From CAYXZL01 sp964469925 (GTDB lineage: Bacteria > Patescibacteriota > Gracilibacteria > Absconditabacterales > Absconditicoccaceae), in contig CAYXZL010000002.1 in the NCBI GenBank assembly GCA_964469925.1, forward strand, positions 69,441 through 133,440: DNA of 64,000 nucleotides, in the 5' to 3' direction. This document shows, in pieces, positions 47,027 to 58,986 of this stretch (the stretch's first letter is position 1; each line of letters starts with the position of its first letter). The notes beneath the pieces were generated by a model. It saw nothing but the letters and a program-made list of their open reading frames with translations, searched no databases and had not been told where the DNA came from. Made by a program: the position numbers and the translations under genes.

Positions 47027-48889
47027 TTACTTACCTATTTGTTTTTCTAATAGTTTGTTGATTGTTTTAATAAAGGATTGTATGTTGTCTGGTTGTATTC
47101 ACTGTTGTAGTAACGCTTGGTCATAAAGATAGCGAATCCGATCCCTTACTGTTTCGTCTTTTTTATTATTTGTGTAAGCTTCGATCATTGTTTGTATAAG
47201 AGGGTGATTTTTATTGATCATGAGATCCCTTTTGGTTTGCGTTAGTGTATGTCACATTGCTTTCATATATTTCTCCATATGCAAAGTCGGTTGTCATTCT
47301 TTGTCTTTAAGAACTGCTAATGGTTCTTGCAATTTATGAGAAAACTGTATCTGATCTAAGTTTTTCTCTTTTAATGTCTCTTTTATATGCTCTAAAAAGT
47401 CTTTGTTTTCTTCGTTCATCTTTTCAGTAGCTCTTTTTTCTTTTTTGCTATTGTTCTTGTTTTCTATTTCTGCATGTTGTGCGTTCACTAGTGTTTTGTC
47501 TTTATATTTTTGCAAGCTTTGGACAACCCGCTCGTCAATTGGGTCTACCATGAGTAATACATCAAAGTCACTGTTTTCAAACTGTTCCATGTAGGGGTTT
47601 TCTTGTAGCTCCTTTATAGTAGAACCAGTCAGATAATATATTTCTTTTCATGTGTTTTTTTCATTATATTCATCTAGACTGATTACTTCTCATTTTTTAT
47701 GTGAGTAAAATAAGCATAAACTCGCTATTTCTTCTTTGTTTGATCGATCAAAGTGCACTCATTCTTTTAGAATTTTCCCATAATTTTCGAAGAACTCTTT
47801 GTAGTTTTCCCTGTCTTCCTTTATTTTGTGTTTACATGTCTCAATAATCTTTTTTACTAACGATGACTGTATTTTGCTAATGATGTGGTTGTTTTGTAAT
47901 ATTTCTCTGGAGACGTTGAGTGGTAAGTCTGGTGTTTCTATAACTCATTTTATAAATCTAAGTCGTTGGGGGAGTAGATCTTTGCACTGTTCCATGATTA
48001 GTATGTTTTGTACATAGAGTTGTGGTCAAAACTCTTGATCAGGCATGAGATTTGCAAAGGGATTGGTTTTTTGAGGTATGTAGATGAGTGCTTTATAGTT
48101 TACGGCTCACTCAATGTTGAGATGGATGTGATCTAAAGGCTGATTGGTGTCAAAGCTTAGCGAATTGTAAAACTCCTTGTATTCTTCTGTCTTTATTTCG
48201 CTTTTGTTTTTTGTTCGTAGTGATTGAGCTTTATTTATTTGTTCATATCATTTTTCTTTTCAGTCTTTCTTGTTTTCTGGCATTATGATAGGATAGGGCA
48301 AGTAGTTGCTGTGTTTTTTTACGAGTGCTTTAATACGATGTGTGTTAGCAAATTCCTTTTCATCTTTTTTGAGGTAAATACGTATTTCTGTCCCTCTTGT
48401 TGTTTTTTTTGAGTTTTGAATGTCGTATTCTCCTTTGCCACTGGATATTCGTAATGTTGCTTTTCATGTTGCCGCTTTGGTTTCTAGCTCTATTTTGTCT
48501 GCAACCATAAAAACACTATAGAAACCAATACCAAATTGCCCTATTAAATTATTGTCTGCTTTGTTTTTTTCGATTTCTTGTATAAATTTTTTTGTTCACG
48601 ATCTTGCTATTGTACCAATATTTTCTATAATTTCTTTTTCCGTCATTCAAATCCCATTGTCTTTTATTGTTATCATGTTTTTGTCTTCATCGACATTTAT
48701 TGTTATTTGTAAGTCTATATCATCTCCAAGGTAGTTTGTATCTTTTAGTGATTGCAACTTTGCTTTTGATAAAGCATCGCTTGCGTTTGATAATAGTTCT
48801 CTAAGGAATATTTCTTTGTTTGAATAGATTGAATGTGTTACTAACTCTATTAATTGAGCAACATCTGCATTGAACTCATGTTTGGTCAT
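47027..48889 (-). CDS. htpG: HSP90-family chaperone HtpG
   Basis: 620 residues, a standard length. The GHKL ATP-binding N domain has LRELLSNASDALSKAK (the conserved Asn), NMITIKDNGIGMTEKE and IGQFGIGFYSVFMVADK. The middle and C domains continue to LLEKQIGK. The minus-strand ATG is at 48887-48889. It converges with the ClpC-type gene, leaving 79 bp without a strong hairpin. Confidence 0.95.
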
Positions 48890-48991
48890 GATTATTTTAG
48901 GATCATACTAAAGTGCCTGTTCAATCTAACAGTTTTTGGTAGAAAATCAATAGCACATTCACTTCCTTGGTGCTACCCTCTTGCCTTTTTT

Positions 48992-49360
48992 CTAATTCTC
49001 TTTTTTGAAAAAGATATGTGCATGTGTTGCAAATACTATCAGAAATATTATTCCCCGTGTCATTCCGCTAATAATACTTTCTTTGCTATTGTAGGCTCTT
49101 TGTGATAACATTTTGTTTCTTTCTTCTTGGATACATGTTGCTTTGTCTTCTTCACTACGTGGTGTTGTTGTTCAATCAGCCTTATTAATTGTATCACATT
49201 GATAGCGGTAGTAATCGTTTGAACTCAGATACTCTTCGTCACTGATCCAGTTAATCATAATGACTTGGTGGATAGCTATTCATAATCAAATCACGGTTCA
49301 TCCTAGACCAAATAGTGTGGCGATGAGAAAGTAAATCTTTTTTAGTGATGATAATATCAT
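48992..49360 (-). CDS. Small membrane protein, unknown
   Basis: 122 residues. One hydrophobic segment lies near the N-terminus (YFLIATLFGLGGTVIGLGIA) and another near the C-terminus (IIFLIVFATHAHIFF), flanking a polar loop with two Cys (YQCDTINKADG, then ATCIQEERNK). It ends KKEN. Several TGA Gly codons occur. It might form a loop-crosslinked membrane hairpin. No family recognised; it sits just upstream of htpG on the same strand. Confidence 0.55.
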
Positions 49361-49388
49361 TGTTATATGTTACTAAAGTAAAAGACTA

Positions 49389-50045
49389 TTATTTGTACAG
49401 TTTTGTCAGATTGTAACATAGTTCGCACAATAAATATAATTGGTGTAGTGGGATGGCGGTGTAGAGTGGTGTTCAGGATTTGAGTCTGTTGAAGTTTATC
49501 TTAATATCAATTCAATATTCTTTGCTGCCTGATCGTTCTTGTATATAGTCACTGTACTTAAAAGCAAAATGTATACTGTTCACTCTGTGTTGTTGTAGGT
49601 ATGCTTTTTGATTTAAAAAGTCGTCTTGTTTGATAATAATTTGTGGGTCAATTGCGTGACTTAGTACATTTCTGCTAAATCTGATGACTTGTTCAAAAGG
49701 AAACATTTGCTTTTCCAGTTTATTATGGAGAAACTCTTCAAATGAACTGTTTGTGTCGATGAGTTCTTTTATTATACTGATAATCCCTTTGATCGCGTTT
49801 AATTCTATCATATAGCCAAATACGTTTGGTTTGTCTGGATTATTCTTTATTTGTATAAGTAACGTTTGTATTTTTTCTTTTTGTAATACAAACTTTGTTT
49901 TCTCTCCTGTTTGGATTGTCGTATTTTCAACTTGTCTGGAAAGATCTTTACTTTTTATGTAGTCTTCGAGGAATTTCCCTATGTAGAGGAAGTGGTAATA
50001 ACCGTGGAGAAGAGAAATGTGGTCGGATATGTTTGAGCGTGCCAT
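49389..50045 (-). CDS. Unknown protein, 218 residues
   Basis: A helical polar protein starting MARSNISDHISLLHGYYHFL. The middle has PDKPNVFGYMIELNAIKGII and a helix-rich region (EEFLHNKLEKQMFPFEQVIRF). The C-terminus includes LCELCYNLTKLYK, a Cys-x2-Cys. It has few TGA codons and no membrane segment. It may be a helical-bundle binding protein. Its stop lies 28 bp before the start of the membrane protein at 49360. Confidence 0.5.
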
Positions 50046-50156
50046 TGTTTTCTTTGATAAAATTCTTGATGTGATGAGTTGGATGCGACTGGTTGCATGA
50101 TAGCAATTCTATACTTTATTTCTAATGTATTGTTGGTGGTTACTCAATGTTTGTGT

Positions 50157-52139
50157 TTACCTTTTGAGCATTTTTATAAAAATATCTTGAGGTACATTTA
50201 CACTTCCGATTGCTTTCATTTTTTTCTTTCCTTCCTTTTGTTTTGCTAATAATTTGCGTTTGCGTGTTATGTCTCCACCGTAACATTTTGCGATTACATC
50301 TTTTTTTAATGCGGATATTGTTTCTCTTGCTATCATGCGATTTCCTATTCCGGCCTGTATTGGTATAGGGAATAGGTGTTTTGGTATAAGTTCTTTTAGT
50401 TTTTCTACTACGTTTTTCCCTATGAAATATGCATTGTCTTTGTGTGATACCATACTTAATGATTCAATTCTTTCATTGTTTACAAATATGTCTACTCTTA
50501 CTAGGTCTGACTTTTGATAATGAGAGAACTCGTAATTCATTGTGGCATAGCCTTTTGTATTCGACTTTAGTTTGTCATAAAAGTCTATAATTATTTCTCA
50601 CATTGGCATATCATATTTCCATAACACTCTTTCTTGATCTAAGTATTCCATTCATCTCATTTCTCACCTGTATTCTTGTGCTAATTGCATGATGCTGCCA
50701 GCATATATTTCCGGTCACACTATTTCTATGTGACCAAACGGTTCACGTATTTCTTCTATAATTCAATGTTCTGGCATATCTCCTCACGATATGATAAGGA
50801 GCCAGGATTTTAAAATTGCTTCGTACCTATTAGCTACTTCTCATTCTGAGCCAGACAAATCCGCATCTTTTGGTAGTATGTGTTTATGGTATCATTCTTT
50901 TATAAGTTCTTTTATGTTGTATCAACTTTGAATTTTTTCTATTGATTTTGTGTGTTTGATTTTGATGAGATAGGTAACGCTTGGTAACGTGAAGATCGTA
51001 TCAACCTTGAATTCTCTCATTAGACGTTGACTTACTATATCCATATGGAGTGTCCCTAAGAAACCACACCTAAATCATTGACCAAGTGCTTTTGTTTTTT
51101 CGTATTCATAGCTTATAGCACTGTCGTTGATGGTTAGCTTTTCTATCGCTTCTTGTAATTTGTTGTAGTCGGTGCTATCAAGTGGGTAGACGCCAGCAAA
51201 AATAAAAGGTTTTGCTATTTTGAAACCTGGTATTGCATATGGTTTTAGATTTTCTCACTTTTTTTCTTTTATTCCTGACAGTACTGTGTCTCACACTTTT
51301 GCTTCTCTCACTGACTTAAGTCATGTAACCATATAGCCTATTTGTCCAACTGTGAGCTTTTTGTCGACTTTGTATTTAGGGTTAAAATAACCTACTTCTG
51401 TAGGCACGATGGTGGAGCTAGAATGGATGAGTGAACATTGCTTGTTAGCTGATAGTTCTCATTGAATGACTTTGATATATGATACGACTCCTTTGTATGG
51501 ATCGTATATGGAATCAAAAATGAGTGCACGACTTAGTTCTTTATTTTGTGTTGGTAATTCATTTATGTTTGTCTTTCGGTAGCGTTGTGAAAACTTTTTT
51601 TGGTACTCGATAGGAGAGGGAATGCGATCTATAATCGCATCCAATAGATTTTCTACATTCAATCCTGTTTTTGCTGAGACTGATACAATTTCCGTCTTAT
51701 CAATTCCAATGAGGTTTTCTAGCTCTTCAGCTCTTCTGTTTGGATCTGCTGCAGGCAAATCTATTTTATTTAGTACTGGTATGATAGTGAGATCATGTTC
51801 CATGGCAGCATAAAGAGTTGAGAGTGTTTGTGCTTGGACTCCTTGTGCAGCATCGACTAACAATATTGCTCATTCCACTGCTGCTAATGATCTGGAAACT
51901 TCGTACTGAAAATCAACGTGTCCTGGTGTGTCAATAAGATTGAGCTCGTAACCTTTCCGATTCATTCTTACTGGGGTTAACTTGATTGTAATACCGCGTT
52001 CTTGTTCTAAATCCATTGTGTCTAATGCTTGTCAGTGATCGAGGTTTTTTATTGTTCCTGTTATTTCTAACATTCTATCTGCTAATGTTGATTTCCCATG
52101 GTCGATATGTGCTATTATACAAAAGTTTCTCAGCTTCAT
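50157..52139 (-). CDS. lepA: Elongation factor 4 (LepA)
   Basis: 660 residues, about 60 longer than typical. The G1 loop is AHIDHGKST (residues 10-18), with RGITIK, DTPGHVDF and NKID following. The LepA-specific C-terminal domain is recognised by GYATMNYEFSH and MIARETISALKKDVIAKCYG, then DITRKRKLLAKQKEGKKKMK. ATG 52137-52139 gives the family's usual MKxRNFCIIAH start. An in-frame ATG at 52269-52271 overlaps the sufB stop and would add 44 residues. Confidence 0.94.
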
Positions 52140-52264
52140 TTGAACTGGCGTATGTGATTTTCTAAATGTGTTTTGCGTTTTGCAGTCTACTGTTTTCTTT
52201 GTTTTTCTCAAATGATATTCCTTTATGTCCTTTGGTGATCGATGAGATATGATAGGTTGAAGTT

Positions 52265-53659
52265 TTATCATACAGATCCTTCCATTTCCATTTCTATCAA
52301 TTTGTTCAGTTCTCCTGCGTATTCGAGTGGTAATCTTTTGATTATGGGAGATATGAACCCATTAACTATCATTCACATTGCTTTTTCTTCTTCTAATCAA
52401 CGAGACATCATGTAAAATAATTCAGTTTCATCAACCTTCCCAGCACTCGCTTCATGTGCAACTGTTTGTGATCAGTGACTTGTCTTGATGTAGGGTATTG
52501 TGGTACTTACTGATACATCATCCATCAATAATGCATCGCACTCTGTACTATTTATTGCTCATTCTGCAGTGCTTTTCATGTCGACGATTCATCTATATGT
52601 TGCTATACCTCAGTCCTTTGCAATTGATTTAGATACTATTGTTGATGAACTATTTTCCCCTATGTGAATAATTTTTGTCCCAGTGTCTTGATTTTGTCAG
52701 GCTCATGCTACAGCTACCCCGATACTTTCTGCTTTACTGTTTTTTCATTTTAGGATTGCACAGGGATATAGCATGGTTACGCATGATCCTAAGTTTCCGT
52801 TTACCCATTCCATATAGCCGTAATCTTCTACTATAGCTCTCTTGGTGTTGAGATTGTAGGTGTTTGTTGATCGGTTTTCGACTGATGAGTAGCGCATATG
52901 TGCGTTTTTTCATACAAATATTTCGACCAGTCATGCGTGAAGTGATTTTTTATCAAATCTTGGCGCTGAACATCACTCAATATAATCTCATCTAGCTCAT
53001 TCATCTATGATGATGAGTGTGTGCTCAAATTGTCAGCCTTCATAGGTGTTCATTCTGAAATAGGCCTGTAGTGGTTCGTTTACTTCTACTCATGGTGGTA
53101 CATAAATAAATGTTCCCCCTGACCGTACTGCTCAGTGAAGAGCTGCGAATTTATGATCACTAGCTGGTACGAGTTTCATGAAGTACTTTTTTACGATAGC
53201 TTCATGTTTTGTTATTGCTTCTTTCATATCTTCGAAAATAACTCATTTTTTTGCTCGTTTTTCTTTGATGTTGTGATATACGTTTTGGCTATCGAACTGT
53301 CATCCTACGCCTGCAAGGTATTTCTTTTCTGCTTGTGGAATTCCCAGTCTGTCAAATTTTGCCTTAATTTCACTTGGTACCTTCTCTCGATCGCTTTCAT
53401 AGCTTGTGTTGTTTGTTTCTGCTCTTGCATAGTATACGATTTTATCAAAATCCAAAGCAGATAGGTCTGGTCATCGTGATGGCATGTTTAGTTCATTGAA
53501 TTTTTTTAGGCTTTGCAATCTGTGTTGTAACATTCGTTCGGGTTCATTTTGTTGGTCAGATATTAGTCTGACTGTATTTTCGTTTAGTCATTTTATGTGT
53601 GTTTTGTATTGTATATCATCTGCACTCTGTAGTGTTTCTTGTAATTTTGTACTTGTCAT
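52265..53659 (-). CDS. sufB: Fe-S cluster scaffold SufB
   Basis: 464 residues of the SUF scaffold on which clusters are built with SufC (ATPase). Recognised by GIPQAEKKYLAGVGGQFDSQ (about residue 110), FAALHGAVRSGGTFIYVPPG near 166, GCSAPRFDKKSLHAGLVEIF near 225, and the closing SRGLEEEKAMGMIVNGF. The usual Cys and acidic residues at the SufC interface are present. It is separated from sufC by the 1.8 kb Cys-rich gene, and sufD, sufS and sufU are not in this window. Confidence 0.94.
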
Positions 53660-53703
53660 ATTTTCTTGTTCTTTAAAAATAGAGTATGGTTAGAATGTTT
53701 TTC

Positions 53704-55488
53704 TTACTGTCGATTTGGTGGAATGACATTACATTGTTTGTATTGAAAACTGAACGGACTTTTTTGATTGTTGAAGTCTATCCATGATCCATCATTACAC
53801 TTTCTTACTTGGCGTGGGCATATGTCGACGCCATCTTCTGCTTCTCCGTATACTTCGTTATATTGATATAGTGTTACTACTGAACCATGTTGCATTTCCG
53901 TTTTATCTGGTAATTGGCAGCCTTGTGGTTCTTGCTTGTTGCATATTCAGTAAATGTATGATCCTTTCAATGTTCAGTTTTCACAGGTTCTTCGTTCGCT
54001 TAGGTTTTCACTGTTACAGTCTTCGGAGAAGTTATAACTTGGTTTTTTGTATGCTTTTATTTTTTCTCAATCTTTGAGTGTTGTATGCCATGGAGTTGTA
54101 CACGATTTTCCCTGTTCTACGCTACAAGATGAGTGAGTGTAACTTCCTCACAGCGTTCCGTTGTTACAGAATCTTTTTTCTGCTATAGTATTACAATTTT
54201 GTCCGTATTGCACGGTTGCATTTTTGTATGCAATGATACTTTTATTGTGTTCGATTGCTGTTCCTCCTCGTGGATTTTCGCATCTTGCTTTTCCTACTTC
54301 TCCCAATCTACATAGGGTTAGGTTGTAATTTTCATTACCGTTTAGTGTTCAATCTATGCATGTTCTTTGTTCTTCTGGGCAAATGTATTGGCCGTTTTTT
54401 TGCAGTATTCCCTTTTTATAGGCAGTTATCGTTTCGCCATTTTTGATAGTTTTTCCTTGCAAAGAGCAACTTTTACCTTCTCCTATTTGGCAGTTTGGAT
54501 ATTGATATATTTGTCATCATATAAATACTCCATCATTGCATTCTACGATAGAAAAGGTGCAGAATTCTTCAAATGGCACTCTTTCTTGTTTAAATGTGTA
54601 TCTTGATTTTCCATGGTTTAGGATTTCTCATCGTGGCAATGTGCAATTTTGAGCGTTTTGTTTGTCTGTTTTTGCTTTTAGATATTTGTTGTCAATTTCT
54701 CATTTATCGTTTATTATCCAGGGTTTGATGCTTATATATTCACTTGAAAACGAGTTTGTAAATTGACATGATTCTGCTATGAAACCGTGTTTGTTTTGTA
54801 GTACTCCATTTGTGCAAATAGACTCTACAAAATTACAGTCTTGATCTTTATCAACTATAGTATCTTTGAACAAGACAGTGTAGCTGTTTTCTGGTACTAA
54901 TGTTCCATCCTTTTGAATACAATTGTTTTTTGTTGTACTTGGTTGGCAACTTGCTAGTATGTATTGATTGTCTCCCCTCAATTGTCATTGCTGACATATT
55001 CTTTCCTCTTTTTTGCAACTTGTGTCTCAGGGTTTAAATCCTACAAATACTTCTCATTCTTTGAGAATGTTGCCTTCTGGTGATATGCAGTCGGTGTTTA
55101 ATGTCTCTGCTGTTATGCATATTATTTGTTTACTATATTCGTCATAGCTAGGTTTTGATCAACGATCACATTCTACCGTGTTTGCTTCTTCAATGATTCC
55201 AAGTGGTTTCGTTGCTAATGCTGCTTTTCGTCATCGTTTTTGGATAAGTTGATCGGTAGTGATAAGTGATAGATCTTCCTGTTGTTTTGTAACGACTCCT
55301 TTGAGTTCTTTTGTGCGGTTTTTCATGTTAGAGTCTCCCTCTATTTGTACTGTTTGTTGCTTACTTATGTTATCTTTTTCGAATAGGCCTATGCCATGTC
55401 CTATTTGCAATAGTAGTTGGCATAATGTCATGATGATGATGATAAAGAATCGTCTCTCATGTTTACTGATTTGCCTCCTGTAAGACAT
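53704..55488 (-). CDS. Large Cys-rich repeat surface protein between sufC and sufB
   Basis: 594 residues. An N-terminal basic start and one hydrophobic segment (FFIIIIMTLCQLLLQIGHGI) suggest a signal anchor. The rest is a chain of about seven modules, each reading C-x-L/N-x-G-x2-I/L-x-NG-x-T-x-A/L-YK, then 12-20 residues and C, then R-x-C-x-NG-x-L-x-G followed by Y/F and C. Examples are IICITAETLNTDC, CIDGTLNGNENYNL, CENGTLKGSYIYG and KFCNNGTLGGSYTHS (approximate phase). About 40 cysteines occur. It sits between sufC and sufB on one strand, 74 bp after the sufC stop and 44 bp before the sufB start. It may be an adhesin; I recognise no named domain. Confidence 0.75.
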
Positions 55489-55562
55489 GATGATGCATGT
55501 TTTTATAAAGCCACTTTTGCGATGCTAGTCATTCGTTTGGGAAATGCTATTTGTTTTCCTTG

Positions 55563-56288
55563 TTATTTTGTTGATCAAAATCATTTTTCTTTAATCTGTT
55601 CTAGTATTCCTTTTCCTCCCTTTTTTTTGATTGAGCCGTTTTGCAATACTATAACGTGATCAATGGGTAGGTAATCTAGGATATTGAAATAATGAGTGAT
55701 GATGATGAAACTGTTGTTATTTGTGTTTACTTGCTGTATAAGCTGTGCTACGTTTTTGATCGCGTCAATATCCAATCAACTGTCGACTTCGTCTAGAAAT
55801 ATGTAGCGTGGTTGCAAAATTTTAAGCTGCAATATCTCTAGCTTTCTCTTTTCTCAGCCACTAAATCATACATTAAGATCTCTTCGAAGAAAATCTTTTT
55901 CTATTTTGAGGTCTTCTAGCATAGGGAGAATTATTTTTTTGAACGACAAAAAATTTTCTTGTTTTTTATGTTTAGCACAATAGATGGTTCTTAGGAATTC
56001 GAACAGCTTAACGCCCTTGATTTCAGGTATACTTTGGAATGCTAAAAATATTCAGTTTTCTGCTCTTTGGTGAGGCTCCCATTCTTTTATCGACATTCCA
56101 TCTATAAGAATATCTCCATTTGTTACTTCATATTGTGGATGTCCCATTATCGTCAATGCTAGTGATGATTTTCATGAGCCATTTTGTCCTAGGATGCAGT
56201 AGTTTTTTCCCGGTTTTATTTCGATGTTAACTTTTTCTAGCACTTTTTTTTGGTCAATGCTGACAGAGAGGTTGTTGATATGTAACAT
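55563..56288 (-). CDS. sufC: Fe-S assembly ABC-type ATPase SufC
   Basis: 241 residues. Walker A is LGQNGSGKS (near residue 40). The Q-loop, then the ABC signature FSGGEKRKLEIL and Walker B YIFLDEVDSGLDID follow, with the His switch in IIITHYFNIL. It drives cluster assembly on SufB. The start is ATG 56286-56288. The final residues continue past a TGA (KEKGFGSTK) to TAA. Divergent from the second exchanger. Confidence 0.94.
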
Positions 56289-56446
56289 TGGTGTAGGTAT
56301 CAATCATTAATGAAAGAACTATTGCGATCGATTATATAGTGAAAAAAAAACCTGTTGTAAAGTGCTTTTATTTCCTTTTTTGCTTTTCTTACTGATCCTT
56401 TTGGATTTCTTTATACTCTTATCTAGTTATTTATCTTTTTGCTTTT

Positions 56447-57508
56447 ATGACTGTTTTTGTTGATTCTTTGGTTATTGTTGTCTGTTTTTTTCTGATGAGC
56501 GAAGTCATTGATAGACTTTTCATGCCTTCACTTGATCGTATCGCAAAAGAGTTTCATCTCTCAGACAATATTGCTGGTGCTACTTTGCTTGCTATTGGCA
56601 CTAGCATGCCTGAGTTGTCTATTGCGTTAGTTGCTCTGTTTACTGTTTCTACTAGTCCCATTGTTGGTCTTTGAACTATTGTTTGATCTGCTCTTTTTAA
56701 TATTTTGATCATTATTGGTTTTGTTGGTTTGCTTAGAACAACAACTTTGTGTCGTCGTTCGGTTTTGAGAGATGCCTGTATTTATGCGGTTTCTCTTATT
56801 TTTTTGTATGTCTTCTTGCTGGATTGATATATTGCATGGTGAGAGTCTGCCTTTTTTTTGCTGCTGTACTGATTGTATCTTGTTTTTTTACGGTGGTGGA
56901 ATCGTTGTGTTGATCAAAACCTTGAAGTACTTAAGTCAGATTATAACGATATCTTGTCGCAACCGGGTAGTTCTTTAGTTGCTAGAAAAAGTTATTGGTC
57001 GTGTTTGATGGATAAATTGTTTTCCTCTTTGCCTTGATTGACTGATAGTTACGGTTTTATTATTCATCTTAGTATTTCACTCTTTGTTATTGGTCTTTCT
57101 ACCTATTTTTTGGTCTGATCTGCAGAGAGTCTTGGCGAAGTATTGTGAATTCCTTCTTTAATTATTTCCCTTACTGTTTTGGCGGTTGGTACTAGTTTGC
57201 CGGAGTTGTTGTGAACTTTTGTTGTTGTTAGGCAATGAAGGGGTGATATGGCTGTTGCTGATGCTTTTGGTAGTAATATCTTTAATATCTTGGTAGGTCT
57301 CTGATTTCCCCTTTTGGGTTATACTATTTGGAATTGATCTCTTGTTGTGAATGATACTGGTAACTTGTTTTATAGTATTCTTTTACTCTTTTCTGTACTG
57401 ATTTTTTTGGTACTTAGTCTTGTCCTCAAAAAATTTGTTTTGGGTAGATCATTGGGTATTTTGTTTGTTGTATTGTATCTTTTGTATGTTTTGTTTGTTG
57501 TTTTCTAG
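56447..57508 (+). CDS. CaCA-family sodium/calcium exchanger (second copy)
   Basis: 353 residues. The alpha-1 repeat reads GATLLAIGTSMPELSIALVA with LGTIVGSALFNIL; alpha-2 reads SLTVLAVGTSLPELLGTFV with AVADAFGSNIFNILVG. A longer cytosolic loop than in the first copy separates the halves (residues about 135-205). The two copies are only moderately similar, so this is not a recent duplication. It may differ in ion selectivity or expression. It has more than a dozen TGA codons. Confidence 0.9.
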
Positions 57509-57576
57509 TACTTGTATTTTGTGTTCTAAATTTTACAATCGTTTGTGTCTTTTGATTTAGCTTTTTTCTTTTTTTC

Positions 57577-57948
57577 ATGCTTCACTCTCTCATTCAAAGT
57601 TTTTCTTGGTTGGAGCTTGTTTCTCTCTCGATTAACATTATTTTACTACTGATTTTTTTGGTGCTTTTCAAGATTGGTAAGTTTTCTAAAGAGTTTGTGG
57701 AAGCTAGGACTATAGAAAACAGTCAGATCAACTATAGAATAGAAACATTCAAAACAAAAATGAATAATTGGATGTATACGGTTATTGATAAAGATAGTGA
57801 TAGGAGGATTTATACTAGTAATTCATTTAACAGTAAGTTAAATCTTGATAGGGAAGTGTTGAGAAAATATGAGAATTTGGATGAGGTGGTAGGTCATAAG
57901 ACAATGTCTAGGGTTGGCTCAGCTTCTCTTGAGGACTTGATGGGCTAG
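57577..57948 (+). CDS. Small single-pass membrane protein, unknown
   Basis: 123 residues beginning MLHSLIQSFSWLELVSL. One strong membrane segment (NIILLLIFLVLFKIG) follows, then a helical cytosolic part (EFVEARTIENSQINYRIETF) and a polar tail ending SLEDLMG. It contains no TGA codons. It lies 68 bp after the second exchanger. No family recognised. Confidence 0.55.
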   Translation: MLHSLIQSFSWLELVSLSINIILLLIFLVLFKIGKFSKEFVEARTIENSQINYRIETFKTKMNNWMYTVIDKDSDRRIYTSNSFNSKLNLDREVLRKYENLDEVVGHKTMSRVGSASLEDLMG

Positions 57949-58002
57949 GTTTTTTTGTTTTTCTCATCTTAATTAGTCGATCATAGAGCTTTTCAATGTT
58001 TT

Positions 58003-58113
58003 TTAGTAACTTTTTCATAGTGTGTTTTTGCCTGATGTGAAGTGCGGACGAAATGATTTACGTTCACAATCTGCTAACATTCGTGCTTGTTGCGAGTAGG
58101 GGAGTGTGTACAT
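58003..58113 (-). CDS. Possible 36-residue polypeptide
   Basis: A short minus-strand frame starting MYTLPYSQQARMLADCERKS and ending KNTLGKSY. One TGA Gly is included. It begins 6 bp after the stop of the 62-residue protein, and the spacing is operon-like, but length and lack of motif make it weak. It might be part of a 3' untranslated region. Confidence 0.25.
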
Positions 58114-58119
58114 CGATTG

Positions 58120-58308
58120 TTACCGGAGTGTAGAGATGGCCTTTTTTTGCACTGTTTTTTGTGTCTTTGTGTTGAACTGTAATAGTAGGTAACTCGTGAT
58201 ACAACCACCAACAAAAAATAGCAATATTGGTACGTTAATAATGATGATAATCGCCACAATACTCAGTGCTCATTTAACAAAGCTTTTGTGTTGTTGTTTT
58301 TTTCCCAT
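58120..58308 (-). CDS. Small membrane protein, 62 residues
   Basis: MGKKQQHKSFVKGALSIVAI leads into a hydrophobic segment (about residues 12-40, rich in Ile) and a short basic tail (NTKTQKTVQKKAISTLR). TGA-coded Gly is used once. Small one-pass proteins of this kind are often regulators of membrane complexes. It lies 67 bp downstream of the lexA stop on the same strand. Confidence 0.5.
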
Positions 58309-58375
58309 GATCAAAATTATTGAGTTGTAAAAATAACTTTTGTTTGGTATTTAAATTTCTTTTTCTCTGTGATGT

Positions 58376-58966
58376 TTAGTAATATTTTCTTACGACACTG
58401 GTAACTACACCAAAGATGTGTAGGTTTTCTTGTGGATAGATATCTGCATATCCTTTTTCTTTGTTTGCTGGTTGGAGGTATTTTTCACCTTTTTTGTTTT
58501 GCATCAGGAACTTGATCGTATACTCATCATCAACAACGCCTATCACGATGTCTCCTATTTTTGGTTGTTGTGCTGTGTTGACAATAACAATGTCGTTTTC
58601 GTTGATGCCAGCATCTTGCATGCTGTCTCATTTTACTTGAATCAAGACTGAGGTGTTGGGTTTGTTGATGACGTAATTTTGGAGATTGATGGTGAACTTA
58701 TTCTCGTCTTGTGCCGGAGAAGGAGTACCAGCTTGTACTGATTCGTATACGGGTATGCCGATAAATTTGTCCGTTGGTTTGTAATTGTTGTTATCGTTTA
58801 TGAAATAGCCGTGCTCCACTAGTTTTTGGAAGAAGTTATGGATGGTGTTTTTGGATGCGACGCCTAGTAGTTCGGATAATTCACTAAATGAGGGGATGTG
58901 ATAGTGGTGATGGTAGTAATTTTTGAGTGTTTCAAAGTAATCTCGAAAGCTTGATTGCCTCCCCAT
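58376..58966 (-). CDS. lexA: LexA-type SOS repressor
   Basis: 196 residues. A winged HTH (SFSELSELLGVASKNTIHNF) is followed by the self-cleavage site A79-G80 in SVQAGTPSP and the Ser/Lys dyad: S115 in KGDSMQDAG (its Gly is TGA) and K152 in YTIKFL. RecA-stimulated autocleavage would induce repair genes. A GAAC-N4-GTTC operator lies 21 bp upstream of the start. The gene diverges from the Na/Pi transporter. Confidence 0.92.
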
Positions 58967-58986
58967 GGTATGTTTTACAAGTAAAA

